Shown in pieces: positions 1-11,258 of a stretch of DNA of 64,000 nucleotides; the first letter of the stretch is position 1, and each line of letters opens with the position of its first letter. The notes under the pieces were generated by a model. That model searched no databases. It was not told where the DNA came from and was given only the letters and a program-made list of their open reading frames with translations. Location of the stretch: assembly GCF_950023065.1 (NCBI RefSeq), contig NC_088680.1, positions 46,178,559-46,242,558 on the forward strand, in the 5' to 3' direction. The position numbers and the translations under genes are program-made. The DNA is from Planococcus citri (taxonomy: Eukaryota > Arthropoda > Insecta > Hemiptera > Pseudococcidae).

Positions 1-567
1 TTTATTGCATTCGAAGAATACTCTCGACGTCTTTTACTATATATTTTATTTTCGTGTTTGTATTATTTTGTAAAACACCAACGTCGCGCGTCACCTCCTT
101 TCATGCTGCTGCGGTTTTCCTCCCAGCTATACGTATTATGTACAGTGAAATCGTCTCTCCCTGCCCTCTTACCCTGTGCTTAGGATTTTGCTACTCTATC
201 CTGTGTACCTATCTATAGTGTAGTGCTTTTATAACACCTCTCGTCACCTTCTGTATAACTGCACGAAAACGGTAATTTAATTAAAATTTTTACCACTCTA
301 CGTGTGTCCTGTCGTCTGCCTCTCTCGTAACCGATAAGATTTATCGTCGGAATTTGATTTTCTGCTGTTTTAATCTCGTTCGTCGTCATCGTCGTTCCTA
401 CTCCGGCGGATATTTTCGTTTAGACGCGCGTCCTGTCAAAATTATTATTTCGCTGTTTCAATCTTACACCGAGGTAAAGTTGTTGTGAGTCTTGTTCCGT
501 AGGTAATATATAGACTTATAATATAGATTCGGATAATTTATGATTTTGTAAATAAACAAATATTGCA
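1..567. other. non-repetitive sequence, no gene recognised
   Basis: No long open frame and no similarity to other parts of the window. It has more CG dinucleotides and pyrimidine-rich stretches than the surrounding AT-rich filler. A short imperfect inverted repeat built on CCGATAAG lies near 330-350. It may be intronic or regulatory sequence, but nothing here proves a function. Confidence 0.4.
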
Positions 568-1925
568 TATGTATAAGGAAAGAACCACTATGGATGCATA
601 GATGTGGTATTCTTACGCATCTTCACAATATACTTCTACTTGTGAGCCTATTTTCTTCGTGTAGGTTAAGGATTAGTATTTTTACTCGTACAGATGGGGG
701 TTCCTTATAGTTTCAACGACCTCCTAAGAAGTTATGTAAATTTGCGAGGCATTTAAAATCTAATTGAAGAGCGAAAAAGACAGAAAGTTGTTCGAGTTGA
801 TTTTGCATAAGTGTGTTTATATTATTGCATAGATTAGGTATACCTACCTCTACTTGAAGTAGGGTAGAAAGTACATATTATGAAATTATTTTATAACCGC
901 TTACAGTGATCCTTTTCGTCCTTCAGAGATCTAAAATGCTTAATTTGATGAATCCATTTTGAATAGGTTCTGTAGGAATAAAGAATATTCTTGTCAAAGA
1001 TGAAAAGACATCTTTATTCAGATATACACCTGCAATCTGCAATTTTCTGGAGTATCTACTTACGTACGAGGAAACCTCTTTGGTCAGTCATAATTCATAA
1101 AAAGGGTTAAAATGAAAGTTATTTATGCCCTTCTATTACTTTGCTAATTTCAAACTTTGATTTGTTCTGGAGAGTTCTACATATTACTTTCAAATTTCTC
1201 TGAGAACGTCCTCGTGCTCTTAATACATTTTTTCAACAAAAAAATGATATTACATACCTGTATAATAAGTAGCTATCTAATTAATTGAAATGTAAAATAT
1301 CTGGCAGCCTTGCACTGCACTTTTGCCAAGCTAAATAATAGAGAAAATTGAGCTTGAGTGACGACCAAAATTAAATTAAAATCAAAATAAAAAGATAGAA
1401 TTTAAATTAAACCAAAAAAATTTATATAATACAATTATACCTAAAACAAAAAAATAAAAATTGAATAAAGCTGAAAAACGGAAATAAAACTAAACTCAAT
1501 AATAAATTCCAAATTGAAACAAAACATAAAAATTAAAAACGCAACCTAAATTGATCTAAAAACAAAAAAATAGAATCAAATTACTCAAGTTACACTTGTT
1601 CAAAAATCAGAAGTGATACCTAATTACCTATACCTATTTGAATATTTCGAACACAGTGGAGCTGGCATATTTACAAGAGTCGTGTAAAACTCACATTCCT
1701 ATGACTACCCCTCGTACAGTGCACGTGACAATCAAAAACATGAATTTACTACCTTCTAAACAATGATCAAATTTTTTTTTCTAAAATGACTTACTTACCA
1801 AGTAAAAATTTAAAAAATTCGAGATGAAAAAAAATTACTTACATTGCTTACAAATCCGATGTTAAGGTAAAAACATCGTTTTTGAGATCTGAGAAAAAAT
1901 AATTACTTACAGCGTTTTTCGTGAC
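568..1925 (+). repeat. direct duplication 1, left copy
   Basis: Colinear with 2355-3565. Both copies start at a shared TATGTATAAGGAAAGAACC and run through the same landmarks, including TCTTCGTGTAGGTTAAG, the GCAGCCTTGCACTGCAC block and an ATGAATTTACT block. The left copy keeps about 165 bp (about 1575-1740) that is missing on the right. Short indels often consist of TAGGTA/TACCTA-type sequence. The copies are diverged, so the duplication is not recent. No gene is visible in either copy. Confidence 0.8.
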
Positions 1926-2354
1926 AATCCGACAAATTCACCACTGCAAGCAATCTACGAGTAAAATGCGCTCGTGCATGGTTTAAAAAAGTGTAAACAT
2001 TGATAATGAAAATAGTGAAGATTTCAAAACACCAACGTACTGTGTAAATACAAGTACATATTTTTCGTGTAAAAAAGGGAATTTCTTTGATTGTTTGGAA
2101 GTTCAGGTGAAATTTTATATATTATCAAAATTAAAGAGAACGAAACTCTCTATCGAATGTTGTAAAATTTTTATAATTTTGCTTAAGAATAACGATTTTA
2201 TGAACACTTATATTTACCAATTTTTTCATTCTACAATTCTACATATCTCAACTTTAAACTAAAAATGCTCAAAATTTTCATCGAGCACACGAAAAAAGTT
2301 GACGGATTACGACCCAAATTCAGCAGAGACCTTTATTTTGAGTTGACAGTTAGG
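1926..2354. other. spacer between duplicated copies, with a family A fragment
   Basis: AT-rich spacer without a gene. Positions 2293-2351 are a minus-strand fragment of dispersed repeat family A, the tail part that reads GTTGACGGATTACGACC followed by CAGCAGAGACC. The fragment ends where the right-hand copy of the direct duplication begins. Confidence 0.6.
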
Positions 2355-3565
2355 TATGTATAAGGAAAGAACCACTAGGGTATTCTTATGCATCTTTACA
2401 ATATACTGTTAGTAGTGAACCTATTTTCTTCGTGTAGGTTAAGAATTATAGTATTTTTACTCGTACAGAGATGAGGGTTCGTACTTCCTCATAGTTTCAA
2501 CGACCTCCTTAAGAAGTTATGTAAATTTGCAAGACGGAAAGTTGTTCGAGTTGATTTTGCACAAGTGTGTTTATATTATTGAATATATTTAGGTACTTAT
2601 ACCTCTACCTATATGTATGTACTTTAAAAAGGGTAGAAAGTATAATGAAATTATTTTATAACCGCTTATGGTGATCCTTTTCATCCTTCAGAGCTCTAAA
2701 ATGCTTCATTTGATGAATGTACATATGGTGAATAGGTTCTGTAGGAATAGAGAATATTCTGTCAAATTTGATGAAAAGACATCTTTGTTCAGATACATCT
2801 GCAATCTGCAATTTTCTGGAGTATCTACTTACAAGGAAACCTCTTGGTCAGTCATAAAATAAGATAAGTATGTATTAAAGGTATTCATGTTTCATTAAAT
2901 AGTTTAATCTGATTTGTTCTAGAAAGTTCTACTTACATAATTATTACTTTTAAATTTCTCTAAAAACGTCCTCGTGCTCTTAAAAAATTTTCTCACCAAA
3001 AAAAAAAAAAATGATAGGTATTACATACAGTAGGTAAGTATATAGCTTCCTAATTACGAGTAATTCAAATGTAAAATATCTTGCAGCCTTGCACTGCACT
3101 TTTGCCAAGTTTAATAAAAAGAAACTGAACTTGAGTGACGACCTAAATTAAATCAAAATCAAAAGATAGAATTTAAATTAAACCAAAAAATTTATATTAA
3201 TACATAATAACTAGCACCTACCTGAATACTTACAATTAGAAAAAAAATAAAAAATGAATAGAACTGAAAAACAGAAATATAACTAAATAGGTAGGTAATA
3301 AATTTCAAACTGAAACAAAACATAAAAATTATAGACCCAACCTAAATTAATCTATAAGAATCAAATTAACATGAATTTACTATTAAACAATGCTCACATT
3401 TTTTTTTTTTAATGACTTACGCATACTTACTTATTAAGTGAAAATTCAAAAAATCCAAGATATAGAAAATTACTTACAATCTGAATTTTAGGTATTATAG
3501 ATTGGTAAATATGTACTTACTTACTTCTTATACATTATAAAACAACGATTAGCGTTTTCGCGATG
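2355..3565 (+). repeat. direct duplication 1, right copy
   Basis: Colinear partner of 568-1925, shorter because of an internal deletion. A 64-codon open frame at 2668-2862 lies inside the duplicated block and is disrupted in the left copy, so it is treated as chance. Extra TACCTACC/TAGGTAGG tracts near 3217 and 3288 are absent from the matching points of the left copy. Confidence 0.8.
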
Positions 3566-4035
3566 AAATAACTAATTGCAAAATACAAAATACATAAAAT
3601 CAAACTAGAAAATAAATTTCAAATCAGAACGAATAAAATGGGTATAAAAAATCAAATTTGAAAAAATGAAATGGTAAATTTAGCAAAACCAAGACATGAA
3701 AACTAAAATAAAATTAAAAATACAAAATAAAATACAGGTAAAAAATGAAAACTGAATCACGTGAAAGGAGATTCACGATTATTCCTTATGGAAACTTTGA
3801 AAGATAAAAGTTCTCAGTGGATGCTCAATTTTCAAATTTAAGCATGCTAAATCATGAGAGCAATTATTTCAAAATTTGAACAAAATACAGTAGGATGTGT
3901 CGTTAGTCAGAAATTTAAAAAAAAATTCAATTTAAAAATACGTGACACAAAAATTTTTTTTTAAATTACTTATAATAAAATGTCCTCGCATCTTTTCATA
4001 ACAAACAGATCTAATACCTTACCTATGTAGATAGA
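3566..4035. other. AT-rich filler
   Basis: Low-complexity A-rich sequence with iterated AAAAT/AAATC words. No open frame or recognised repeat is seen. Confidence 0.5.
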
Positions 4036-4037
4036 TA

Positions 4038-4143
4038 CGAGGGGTGATCAGAAAATTCTTGGACAATTGCTCCTATGTCGCGACTATTATAGCTATAGCG
4101 AGTCGAGTGAAGTGGCATTTGATAGCTTAAACCTTCCTCTTTC
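4038..4143 (+). repeat. left terminal inverted repeat of the mariner relic
   Basis: Pairs with 4888-4991 over about 105 bp with scattered mismatches. Shared landmarks are GACTATTATAGCTA in the middle and CTTCCTCTTTC at the inner end. Confidence 0.85.
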
Positions 4144-4247
4144 TAACGAGCTACTGGCGACCTTGTCTGGATGTTTAGTTTCAGTTGTACAGGCGGTTGA
4201 ATGAGGTAGTGTCAGTATAGTTTTTCGATTTTTTTTTCTCAGTAAAC

Positions 4248-4762
4248 ATGATGATTTTCAAAAAACGAACAATTTTGTGTTTTGCTCGGGAAATCTTTCA
4301 CGCAGTGTCTTGAAATGATGAGATCGGCTCTTTGGTGATTCAGTGAAGAGGACTACTGTTCATTTTTGGTACCAGAAATTCGCGAAAGACCGTTATTGAT
4401 TGCAGATGATGCCAGAAGGGGGTGACCTCAAAATGCTCGCTCTCCAGAGCAAATTTCTCGAGTAGGCACTTTAATTCGTTCGAATAGATGTTTGACAATT
4501 TGAGAATCAAGTTCTTTTTTCAATTTGAGCTATGGGACCGTTCAAAAAATTCTCAAAGACGATTTAGAAATGACCAGGATTTGTGTGAAAATGGTTCCTC
4601 GGAAACACCTGTTTACAGATGCGCAGCCCCACTCCCGACGAATACGCGAAGTGCTTTGAAAAAAGGATCGTACGTTGGAAGAAGGTGGTTGCAACGGAGG
4701 GGGAGTATTTTGAGGGGGATAAGAATGCCTTAGATAATGAATCTCGTGATATTTTCAAATAA
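4248..4762 (+). pseudogene. mariner transposase, degraded and internally deleted
   Basis: Mariner transposases bind the TIRs through an N-terminal helix-turn-helix pair and cut DNA with a DDD triad. The relic starts at the ATG at 4248, and an N-terminal piece contains TTVHFWYQKFAKDR, the second-helix region. Near 4520-4600 another frame gives LSYGTVQKILKDDL followed by VKMVPR, the hallmark linker before the catalytic domain. Right afterwards (about 4620-4760) the frame switches to CFEKRIVRWKK and EGEYFEGDK, the family's C-terminus, ending at TAA 4760-4762. About half of the usual 340-350 residues, including the catalytic aspartates, is deleted between these blocks, and stops and frameshifts interrupt the rest. 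It is a dead copy. Confidence 0.88.
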
Positions 4763-4887
4763 AAAAATTTTTTTTGCACTTCTATACTCCATTTTATAAA
4801 AATCGAAAAACTTTTCTGAGGTGACCTCATTAAAAGCACATTAGTTCGTGAACCACTGCATGAAATTGGTTCGTAAACTGCTTGTTG

Positions 4888-4991
4888 GAAAGAGGAAGGA
4901 TTAAGCTATCGAATGGCACCTAGCGCAACTCTCTAGCTATAATAGTCGTGACATACGAACAACAATCCAAGAATTTTTTGATCACACCTCG
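4888..4991 (-). repeat. right terminal inverted repeat of the mariner relic
   Basis: Inverted partner of 4038-4143. It is followed by the TA target duplication at 4992-4993. Confidence 0.85.
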
Positions 4992-5119
4992 TAAGGTACC
5001 TACGTTTTCTTTTAGGAGTTTGAGACCCTCAAGAGAGATCGTGTTATCAGGTATTTGAAATTATCAAGCGATAGAAAAACAAAAGCGCCGTAAAATTTAC
5101 CTCCAAGTATGTACCTTGG

Positions 5120-5410
5120 GATGGATCGCCACCCCCCCCCCCCCCCCCAGTTTGCGGATTGTGACCAAATTCAGCAGAGGCTTTAATATTGAGATGACAG
5201 TTATAGGTACTCAGAAAAAATGTTAGCTTCGGAGGTGCTCCTGGAGAGTAGAAATGGGCCCTCAAAGAGAAAGCATTTTCGAAGAAATCTCGGTTTTTTC
5301 GCTCCTGTCGCTACCCAACCTGTTTTGGATAAATGACCCGTCTCAAATGAAAGTATCTGGATTACGCGTCGATCTATATATGCTGCTGCTGTCAAAATCC
5401 AAGAACACTT
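5120..5410 (-). repeat. dispersed repeat family A, inverted copy
   Basis: In reverse orientation this carries the family A landmarks: the GGGTCATTT...AAAACAGGTTGGG block, CGAAAATGCT, TCGAAGCTA and the CAGAGTTTGGTC-like tail. With the adjacent plus-strand copy at 5405-5890 it forms a head-to-head inverted pair. A run of 17 C at 5132-5148 lies in its tail. Confidence 0.7.
5132..5148 (+). repeat. poly-C run
   Basis: Seventeen consecutive C residues. Other long C runs in the window lie at 39695-39706, 40824-40837 and 62368-62380. Exact lengths may be affected by sequencing error. Confidence 0.9.
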
Positions 5411-5890
5411 TTAGTGTTCTCCTAAATAACAATTGAAAATTTTAAATTCGCTCATTTTTGGATAAATTCAGGTTTTGAAAATTTCATCTTCCCAAAATTT
5501 CGCATTAATTTAACCAAAATATTGAAAAATATCATTTCTAAGACTGGGGAAATCTTTTGGAACGCAGTGGTGCCAATTTTTTGGACATTACTACCAATTT
5601 CAATAAAATCGAGAAAAAAAGCAAAAAATTCGGAATTTTTTTGGCAGCAATAGCATAGATCGACGTATAATCTGAAATAAATACTTTCATTTCGGACTGG
5701 GCTATTTTTCCCAAGACAGGATGGTAGCGACAGCAGCAAAAAAACACGAGTTTTTTGAAAATGCCTAATCTTTGAAAGTCCATTAATTCTTCCCTCCATT
5801 GGGAGCACTTTCGAAGCTAAAAATTATTCTGAGTAACTTTCAGCTCAAAACGAAGATCTCCGCTGAATTTGGTCATGGTTTCTCATCACA
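5405..5890 (+). repeat. dispersed repeat family A, long forward copy
   Basis: The most complete left part of the family after 46741-47360. Order of landmarks: CGCTCATTTTTGG, CCAAAATATTGAAAAATATC, GTGGTGCCAATTTTTTGG, GGACTGGGC, a GAGCACTTTCGAAGC block and CTCCGCTGAATTTGGTC. Other copies or fragments lie at 2293-2351, 19480-19760, 21720-21782, 23285-23560, 24150-24290, 40860-41130 and 46741-47360. No coding capacity is evident. The superfamily is unknown. Confidence 0.7.
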
Positions 5891-5945
5891 TTTTGCATTT
5901 TTTGGTGCAAGAATTTTAGGAAAGATTACCTCTAAAGAAGGGGAA

Positions 5946-5975
5946 GACATTGACATTGACATTGACATTGACATT
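5946..5975 (+). repeat. GACATT hexanucleotide microsatellite
   Basis: Five perfect tandem GACATT units. Confidence 0.95.
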
Positions 5976-6790
5976 TATTTTTAAAGTGCTTACAACACAA
6001 TAATATTTTGGTTTTAAAAGCACTTATACTATTTTTAAAAAAAATTAAACTAGATGGAGTAATTTTATCATTTTTGATTAATTTAATAATAATTATTAAA
6101 ATTTAATTTATTATCAATGAATTTGTTTAAATCATCTTTTAGATTTTGAAGGTTTAAAAAGGGGCAAACAATCAAGTGGTTAAAAAAAATATCCAAACAA
6201 TAAAAAAAAAATGGTACCAACTTATCTATAGGTATAATAATGTTAAATTAAGCTATGTTTTGGAAGGCGTTAATTCTGAAAACTGTTTGACTGCTGAATC
6301 AAAACTTTCACTTTCAACCAAACGTATGGCATTTTTCTAAATTAGGTATGCATCCCCAACCCTCCTTTCAAGCTTTCAGTTTTTGTTTTGTCGGTAAAGT
6401 GTTCCCAAATTATTTCAATTTACTTTTTTGATATATACCACTTGGATTCGCTGATAGGTACCTACCAATTTGTCCTGAATTAGTGGAAAAATTGCATGAC
6501 GTTTACTTATAGTTGGCTGAGTTTTCAGAGAAGTGATTTCAAATTCCAAATTCGATTTTTTCATGTGAGCCCCCCTCACTCTACAACAATTCTGACCTCA
6601 AAAAATAGAAGAGAAAAATTCATTCTTCTGTACATGATTTGCTGTGTTCCTGTACATGATTTGCTGTGTTCAAATACGTGCAAACTTTCCTCCCTCCCCT
6701 ACCCTTTGATCGAGCCTTTTGACCGTATCGCTTCGAATTCGAATGCATTTCCGATTGATGAAAAAACATCCTGAATTTTGACCGAAATCG
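5976..6790. other. AT-rich sequence, no gene
   Basis: No recognised element. A perfect tandem repeat of an 18-bp unit (TACATGATTTGCTGTGTTC-like) lies at about 6634-6671. The open frame spanning it is short and has no recognisable domain. Confidence 0.4.
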
Positions 6791-8700
6791 AGAGAATTCC
6801 TACGGATAATTCGACATGATGCTTTTTTCCTTCATTCTTTCTCCTTTCAATTTAACCATCTCCGCAATTATTTTCGTTTTATTGCGGAACTTTAAATTTA
6901 AATGAAACCTCGTTGCATCGCGACTGCTGCGGTGAAATTTATACTTATAAAACATTGGTAACAAGTTGTAAAAGCATTGCACCTGACAACTGGTGCCGGC
7001 TGAATACGTGCCATAATTTTCGCGCACACCGCATTATTACGGTTTAAGCGTATTCAATTATCGAGACAAACGTTAAAAATATTAATCACTTTGTAACGAA
7101 ATTTATTGACACCCTGTATAGGCGGCTTTACATTTGTAAACTCATAAATTAATACTATGGTAACCAACGTTATAAAATTAATATCGCGTGAGCTTGTATT
7201 ATGAAAACCAATTATACTCTGCGAGACGAAGACCCTTTGGCGCGTTTACGTGGTATGTATTTTAATCCATTTGTTATATCAAAGGTTTTCGTATATATGT
7301 GGTATAGTAGGTCTAGGTACGTAGATGTACATACATACGTAGCTTATACTGTACAAAACTACGTACAAATGGGGAAAACAAAACGACCCAAAATTAGTAA
7401 TCAATATGTTATAATTCGTGAGGTTGTTTTGAAAAGTTCCATCATTGTTTCCGTTGGCAACCGCGAAATAATTTAAAAATGATGCCATCGTAATTACCAC
7501 AGTGCGTTAAAATTATGAATTTATGGGTCTCTTCTTCGAGCGTTACTCATCCGAGAGCCAATTTGGAATTTAAAATTTCGATGAGACTTTGGTGAGTTCG
7601 ATTTCAATATTTGAGTCATATTATTAAAATTTTCATTGACAAAAATGCATAAATTTAAAACAATGATCTCAAATTCAGGAGAATGGGAGATGCTTTCATT
7701 TACCTACATGAGATAATTATTATTTATAATTAGATTATTTTTTCTATCTCTAGTCCAATTTACTTTTTTAAAAAAGAACGAGGAGTTGGGTGAAAATTGG
7801 TCGCAAAATAGAGAAAAACGAAATGAAAACAAAAAAAAAATCGAAAAAACGAAAAAACACCATCACGTTTTAAAAAGAACGAGCCCCGCACTGTCATGGG
7901 ACGAAAATACTCGGTAAGTTGTTATACCGGATGAAGATCCAACGGTTTACCGTCAAGCAGGTTTATACGCAGAAGAACGCGATAAGAGGGAATAAGAGGG
8001 TGATATCATCCATCTTGGTTGCAATGAATCATGGGAGCGCGAGTTGAATGATGGAACAGCGAGTTCCGGGGATACCCCCTCGTACACCATGAACTCTTAT
8101 ATTCCGAAGGGATTACCGAAGCTGCCGCGCGCGTACAAAAGCACACCGAAAAAAAAAGAAGAAGAAAAAAAAGAGTAACCTAAAACAGAACACGAAGAAA
8201 AAAGAAACACGAAAATAAAAACGATACGTGGAAGAGGGAGCTACCCTTCGCTTGGTACCACCTTGCTATTATATTGCTAACCCTTATTCTTAACTATAGA
8301 TTTCTTTTGATTGCATCATTAGTCTTTATTTAAACTGGATCAGACACAAGGCGGCGTAATACCGAAATATTCTTACAATAAGAAATCGTGCTTCGTTCGA
8401 ATTAGTAAGGCGATACGCGTATACTTTTTTCGTTTTTCTTATTCGGTCTTCGATGATTTTGTTTCCCCTCTCTGGTTCCCTTGCCATTCTGCTTCGAATT
8501 GTTGTCATGTTCGAGCTAAACCTTTGCCTTTTTTTACCTAAATCATGAGAAAATGAAAGAATTATCCGTATCGAGTAATTATGAATGACTCTGTATTCCT
8601 TTAGGGTACTTATAGGACTACTCTATACCTAGGTACTATTTTCATTATTAAGTATATTTTTACCTGACTGAAACTACCCCCACAGCCGGAAATAATCCAT
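6791..8700. other. non-repetitive, CpG-containing island
   Basis: Compared with neighbours this stretch is richer in CG dinucleotides and has no internal copies. It includes a purine-rich tract (about 8140-8220) and a splice-donor-like TCGGTAAGTTG near 7910. Open frames are at most 91 codons and show no known motif. It may be regulatory or 5' untranslated sequence; this is inference only. Confidence 0.35.
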
Positions 8701-9499
8701 CCCTAACAAATTATGTCTTTATCTTTATAGAAATATCGAAAATCATTTGAAAGATTTTGAATTTACCTTGACTTTTTCATTTAGTAAATTCTCTGCATTT
8801 CCATCTTATTGGAGAAGGAAAAAAGAATGAGAAATAAACGTATTGAAGTACTTACCTAACAACCATTAGCCAATTAGGGGAAAAAAAGAAAAATTAATAG
8901 GTATACTTACTTACTCATAATTAAATATTACGATTAATAAATTAACGTAAATGGAGAACGCAGCTCAACGAATACAATATTTTACAAAAATAAGCACCTC
9001 GCAGTTTTGATAACGTAAAAGTACCCTTACTTGCACTGTTTAAGACTCGCTCGTCAAATTTTTGATGTGTTTTGACAGTAGTCAGTATAAAGAAAACAGA
9101 CCCTGAAATTGGTTTTTTCGAAAAGATTGTAGGTACAATGACCTAACGATGATAAGTGTACTGAGCGTCAAAACGTATAGGTACATATAAAACATACTTA
9201 AAAAATGATACATCAATGAATGAACGCTTCGCGTCAACATAAGCAGGCGAAATACGCGATTTTGAGTAACAAATTATAAATGGGCAACTATTTACCATTT
9301 CGTGTAATTTGAGCTTTGGCGCAGCCATATAAAAATATGATAAAAAAGAAAAGTTCGTCAAATTTTAGCAAAATTGGCACAAAAAATTGCGTAAACATGT
9401 TAAAAACGATATAAAAACACTAAAAAAAAAAAAGACGAAATTTTAGGAAATATTTAGAAAAATTCAGTGAAAATCAGGTAAAACTTTATTAAAATATGC
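8701..9499. other. AT-rich filler
   Basis: Poly-A-rich words and degenerate AAAATT tracts, increasing towards the tandem duplication. No gene is seen. Confidence 0.4.
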
Positions 9500-10668
9500 T
9501 TAGTGACATGAAAATGCTCAACAAACATCAAAATCATCCAAAATTATCAAAAAAAAAAAAAAAAAAATTGAAAAAAAAATCGCAAATTTAGCATAAAACA
9601 GCATTTGAAGCTGTTTAAAATGACATTAAAACACTAAAAAGAAATATTAAAAATGATTAAAATTATCAAAAACTGGTGAAAGTTAGCTAAATTTAGCTCA
9701 AATTACTTAAAATGTTGTTAGATGAAATTGAAGTCACAAAAAAAGAAGTCTAAAAGCATTGCAATTGATAAAACATTAGGCTACATAGGTAGGTAGAGGT
9801 ACCAATAGATAACCGATGGAATAGAACTAAACGTAAGAATTCAGTGAAACCTAAATAGGTACAGTATAGTGAAAAAAAAAAACATTTCAAATGACACGAA
9901 AATACTGATAGAGCATTTGAATCATCCAAACTAACCAAAAACTGACGACATTTCAGCAAAATTTGTCAAAATTTACCAAAATTCGCCAAAAACATTGAGT
10001 AAGTAAATACAAAAGTTAAAACCTGATGAAAACATGAAAAAAAATGATATAATGAAATAAAATCACTATTAATTATCATAAAGTGATAAAATTTGACCAA
10101 AACTCAGTAAAAGTTGCATAAAATTTTATTAAATTGCATTTAGTTTTTGAAAAATGATCAAAAACCGATGAAATTTCAGTTCAATTAAACAATTTTCGGG
10201 TAAAATTGCATAAAGCAGCGCTAAAACTTGTTAAAATGCCATGAGACCAGTTGAAAATGTCTAGGTATAAATGAAAAAGTTGACTCAAAAATTTGACCGA
10301 TTAAAAAAAAATAATTAGCCTGAATTATTAAACATCACCTTACCAATAAAATTGAGGTCTTTGAATTTTTTATAAATGCAATTCTAATTATTTTTCTGTG
10401 CTTCCTTTTTCTATTATCATTTTTTTTACTCATTTCCCCATTTATTCATCATGCATTAATTTCCATTCTTTTTCACTCTTCGTTTTATTTTACTTCAAGC
10501 ATTACTTGGGGGAGGGGATTAGTGATTACTGATTTTTTTCCCTTGTGTTTATAATTATTTTCGTTTTCAAACACCACAGTATTTTGATTTTCTCCACTTC
10601 TTTCTGTTTTTTTTTCTCTCACTTCTCCTATACAAAATGTTGTTCGTTCATTTCATTACATTGATAAC

Positions 10669-11258
10669 TAGAGCTCGGATTTTTATGATTTGTCATATTT
10701 TCATTCATCGCAGAAGATCGCGCATATCCTATGGATTTTTGTGAATCATATAATTCTGAGTAAAATGAGCCCAACTTGTTAGCGCATATTTTGCATATTT
10801 TGGGCATAAATGCATGAAAATGCATATTTTAGACATTTTAAGCGCATATTCGTCATATTTTGCGCATTTTTTCCATTTTTCAGTCATATTTTGGAAATTT
10901 TGGTCAAAAAAAAACTTTTTTGGTAACATTTTAATTAAAAATTAAAAAACTGGGAGAAAAATTGAAAAAACGATTTTTAAATTTTTTTCACCATGTTGAG
11001 GCGATTTGCATGTTAACTTAAAATTGATTATTTAAAGTAAAATTGAAGACTTTAATTTCTTATTTTTGAATTTCTTAATTTTCTAGCCTTCCCTATACCT
11101 TTAAAATGAAGAATCCTTTCTATGAATACCAATATTGATATTGCATAAAAGTGCATATTTTGATGAATAAGGGCATATTTTGTCATTATTTGATCACAAT
11201 AAATGCATATTTTATGCGCATAAAATGGCTTTTTTAGTGCATAAAAATCCGAGCTCTA
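10669..11258. mobile_element. non-autonomous hAT-like element (MITE), 590 bp
   Basis: The termini are perfect inverted repeats: TAGAGCTCGGATTTTTATG on the left and the reverse complement on the right. They are flanked by an 8-bp target duplication TTGATAAC (10661-10668, 11259-11266). The duplicated copy has a single TTGATAAC at 13827-13834, which is the empty site. An 8-bp duplication and TAGAGCTC-type ends are typical of the hAT superfamily. The subterminal regions are packed with GCATATTTTG-like words in both orientations, resembling the iterated transposase-binding motifs of hAT elements. No transposase is encoded; the short minus-strand frames are chance products of the repeats. Confidence 0.93.

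Larger units (their letters stand above)
4038..4991 (+). mobile_element. mariner-like DNA transposon, internally deleted, TA target sites
   Basis: A 954-bp element bounded by TA dinucleotides (4036-4037 and 4992-4993), as expected for the Tc1/mariner superfamily. The termini are inverted copies: the left begins CGAGGGGTGATCA and the right, read in reverse, begins CGAGGTGTGATCA. Similarity continues inward for about 105 bp on each side, longer than the roughly 30-bp TIRs of classic mariners. The interior holds a broken mariner transposase (4248-4762). With its catalytic part missing, the copy cannot be autonomous and could only have moved with transposase supplied in trans. Identification is firm; the subfamily is not resolved. 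Confidence 0.9.

Noticed and set aside
7900..7925. First exon ending at TCGGTAAGTTG
   Set aside because: A single donor-like site without acceptor, transcript evidence or recognisable peptide is not enough.
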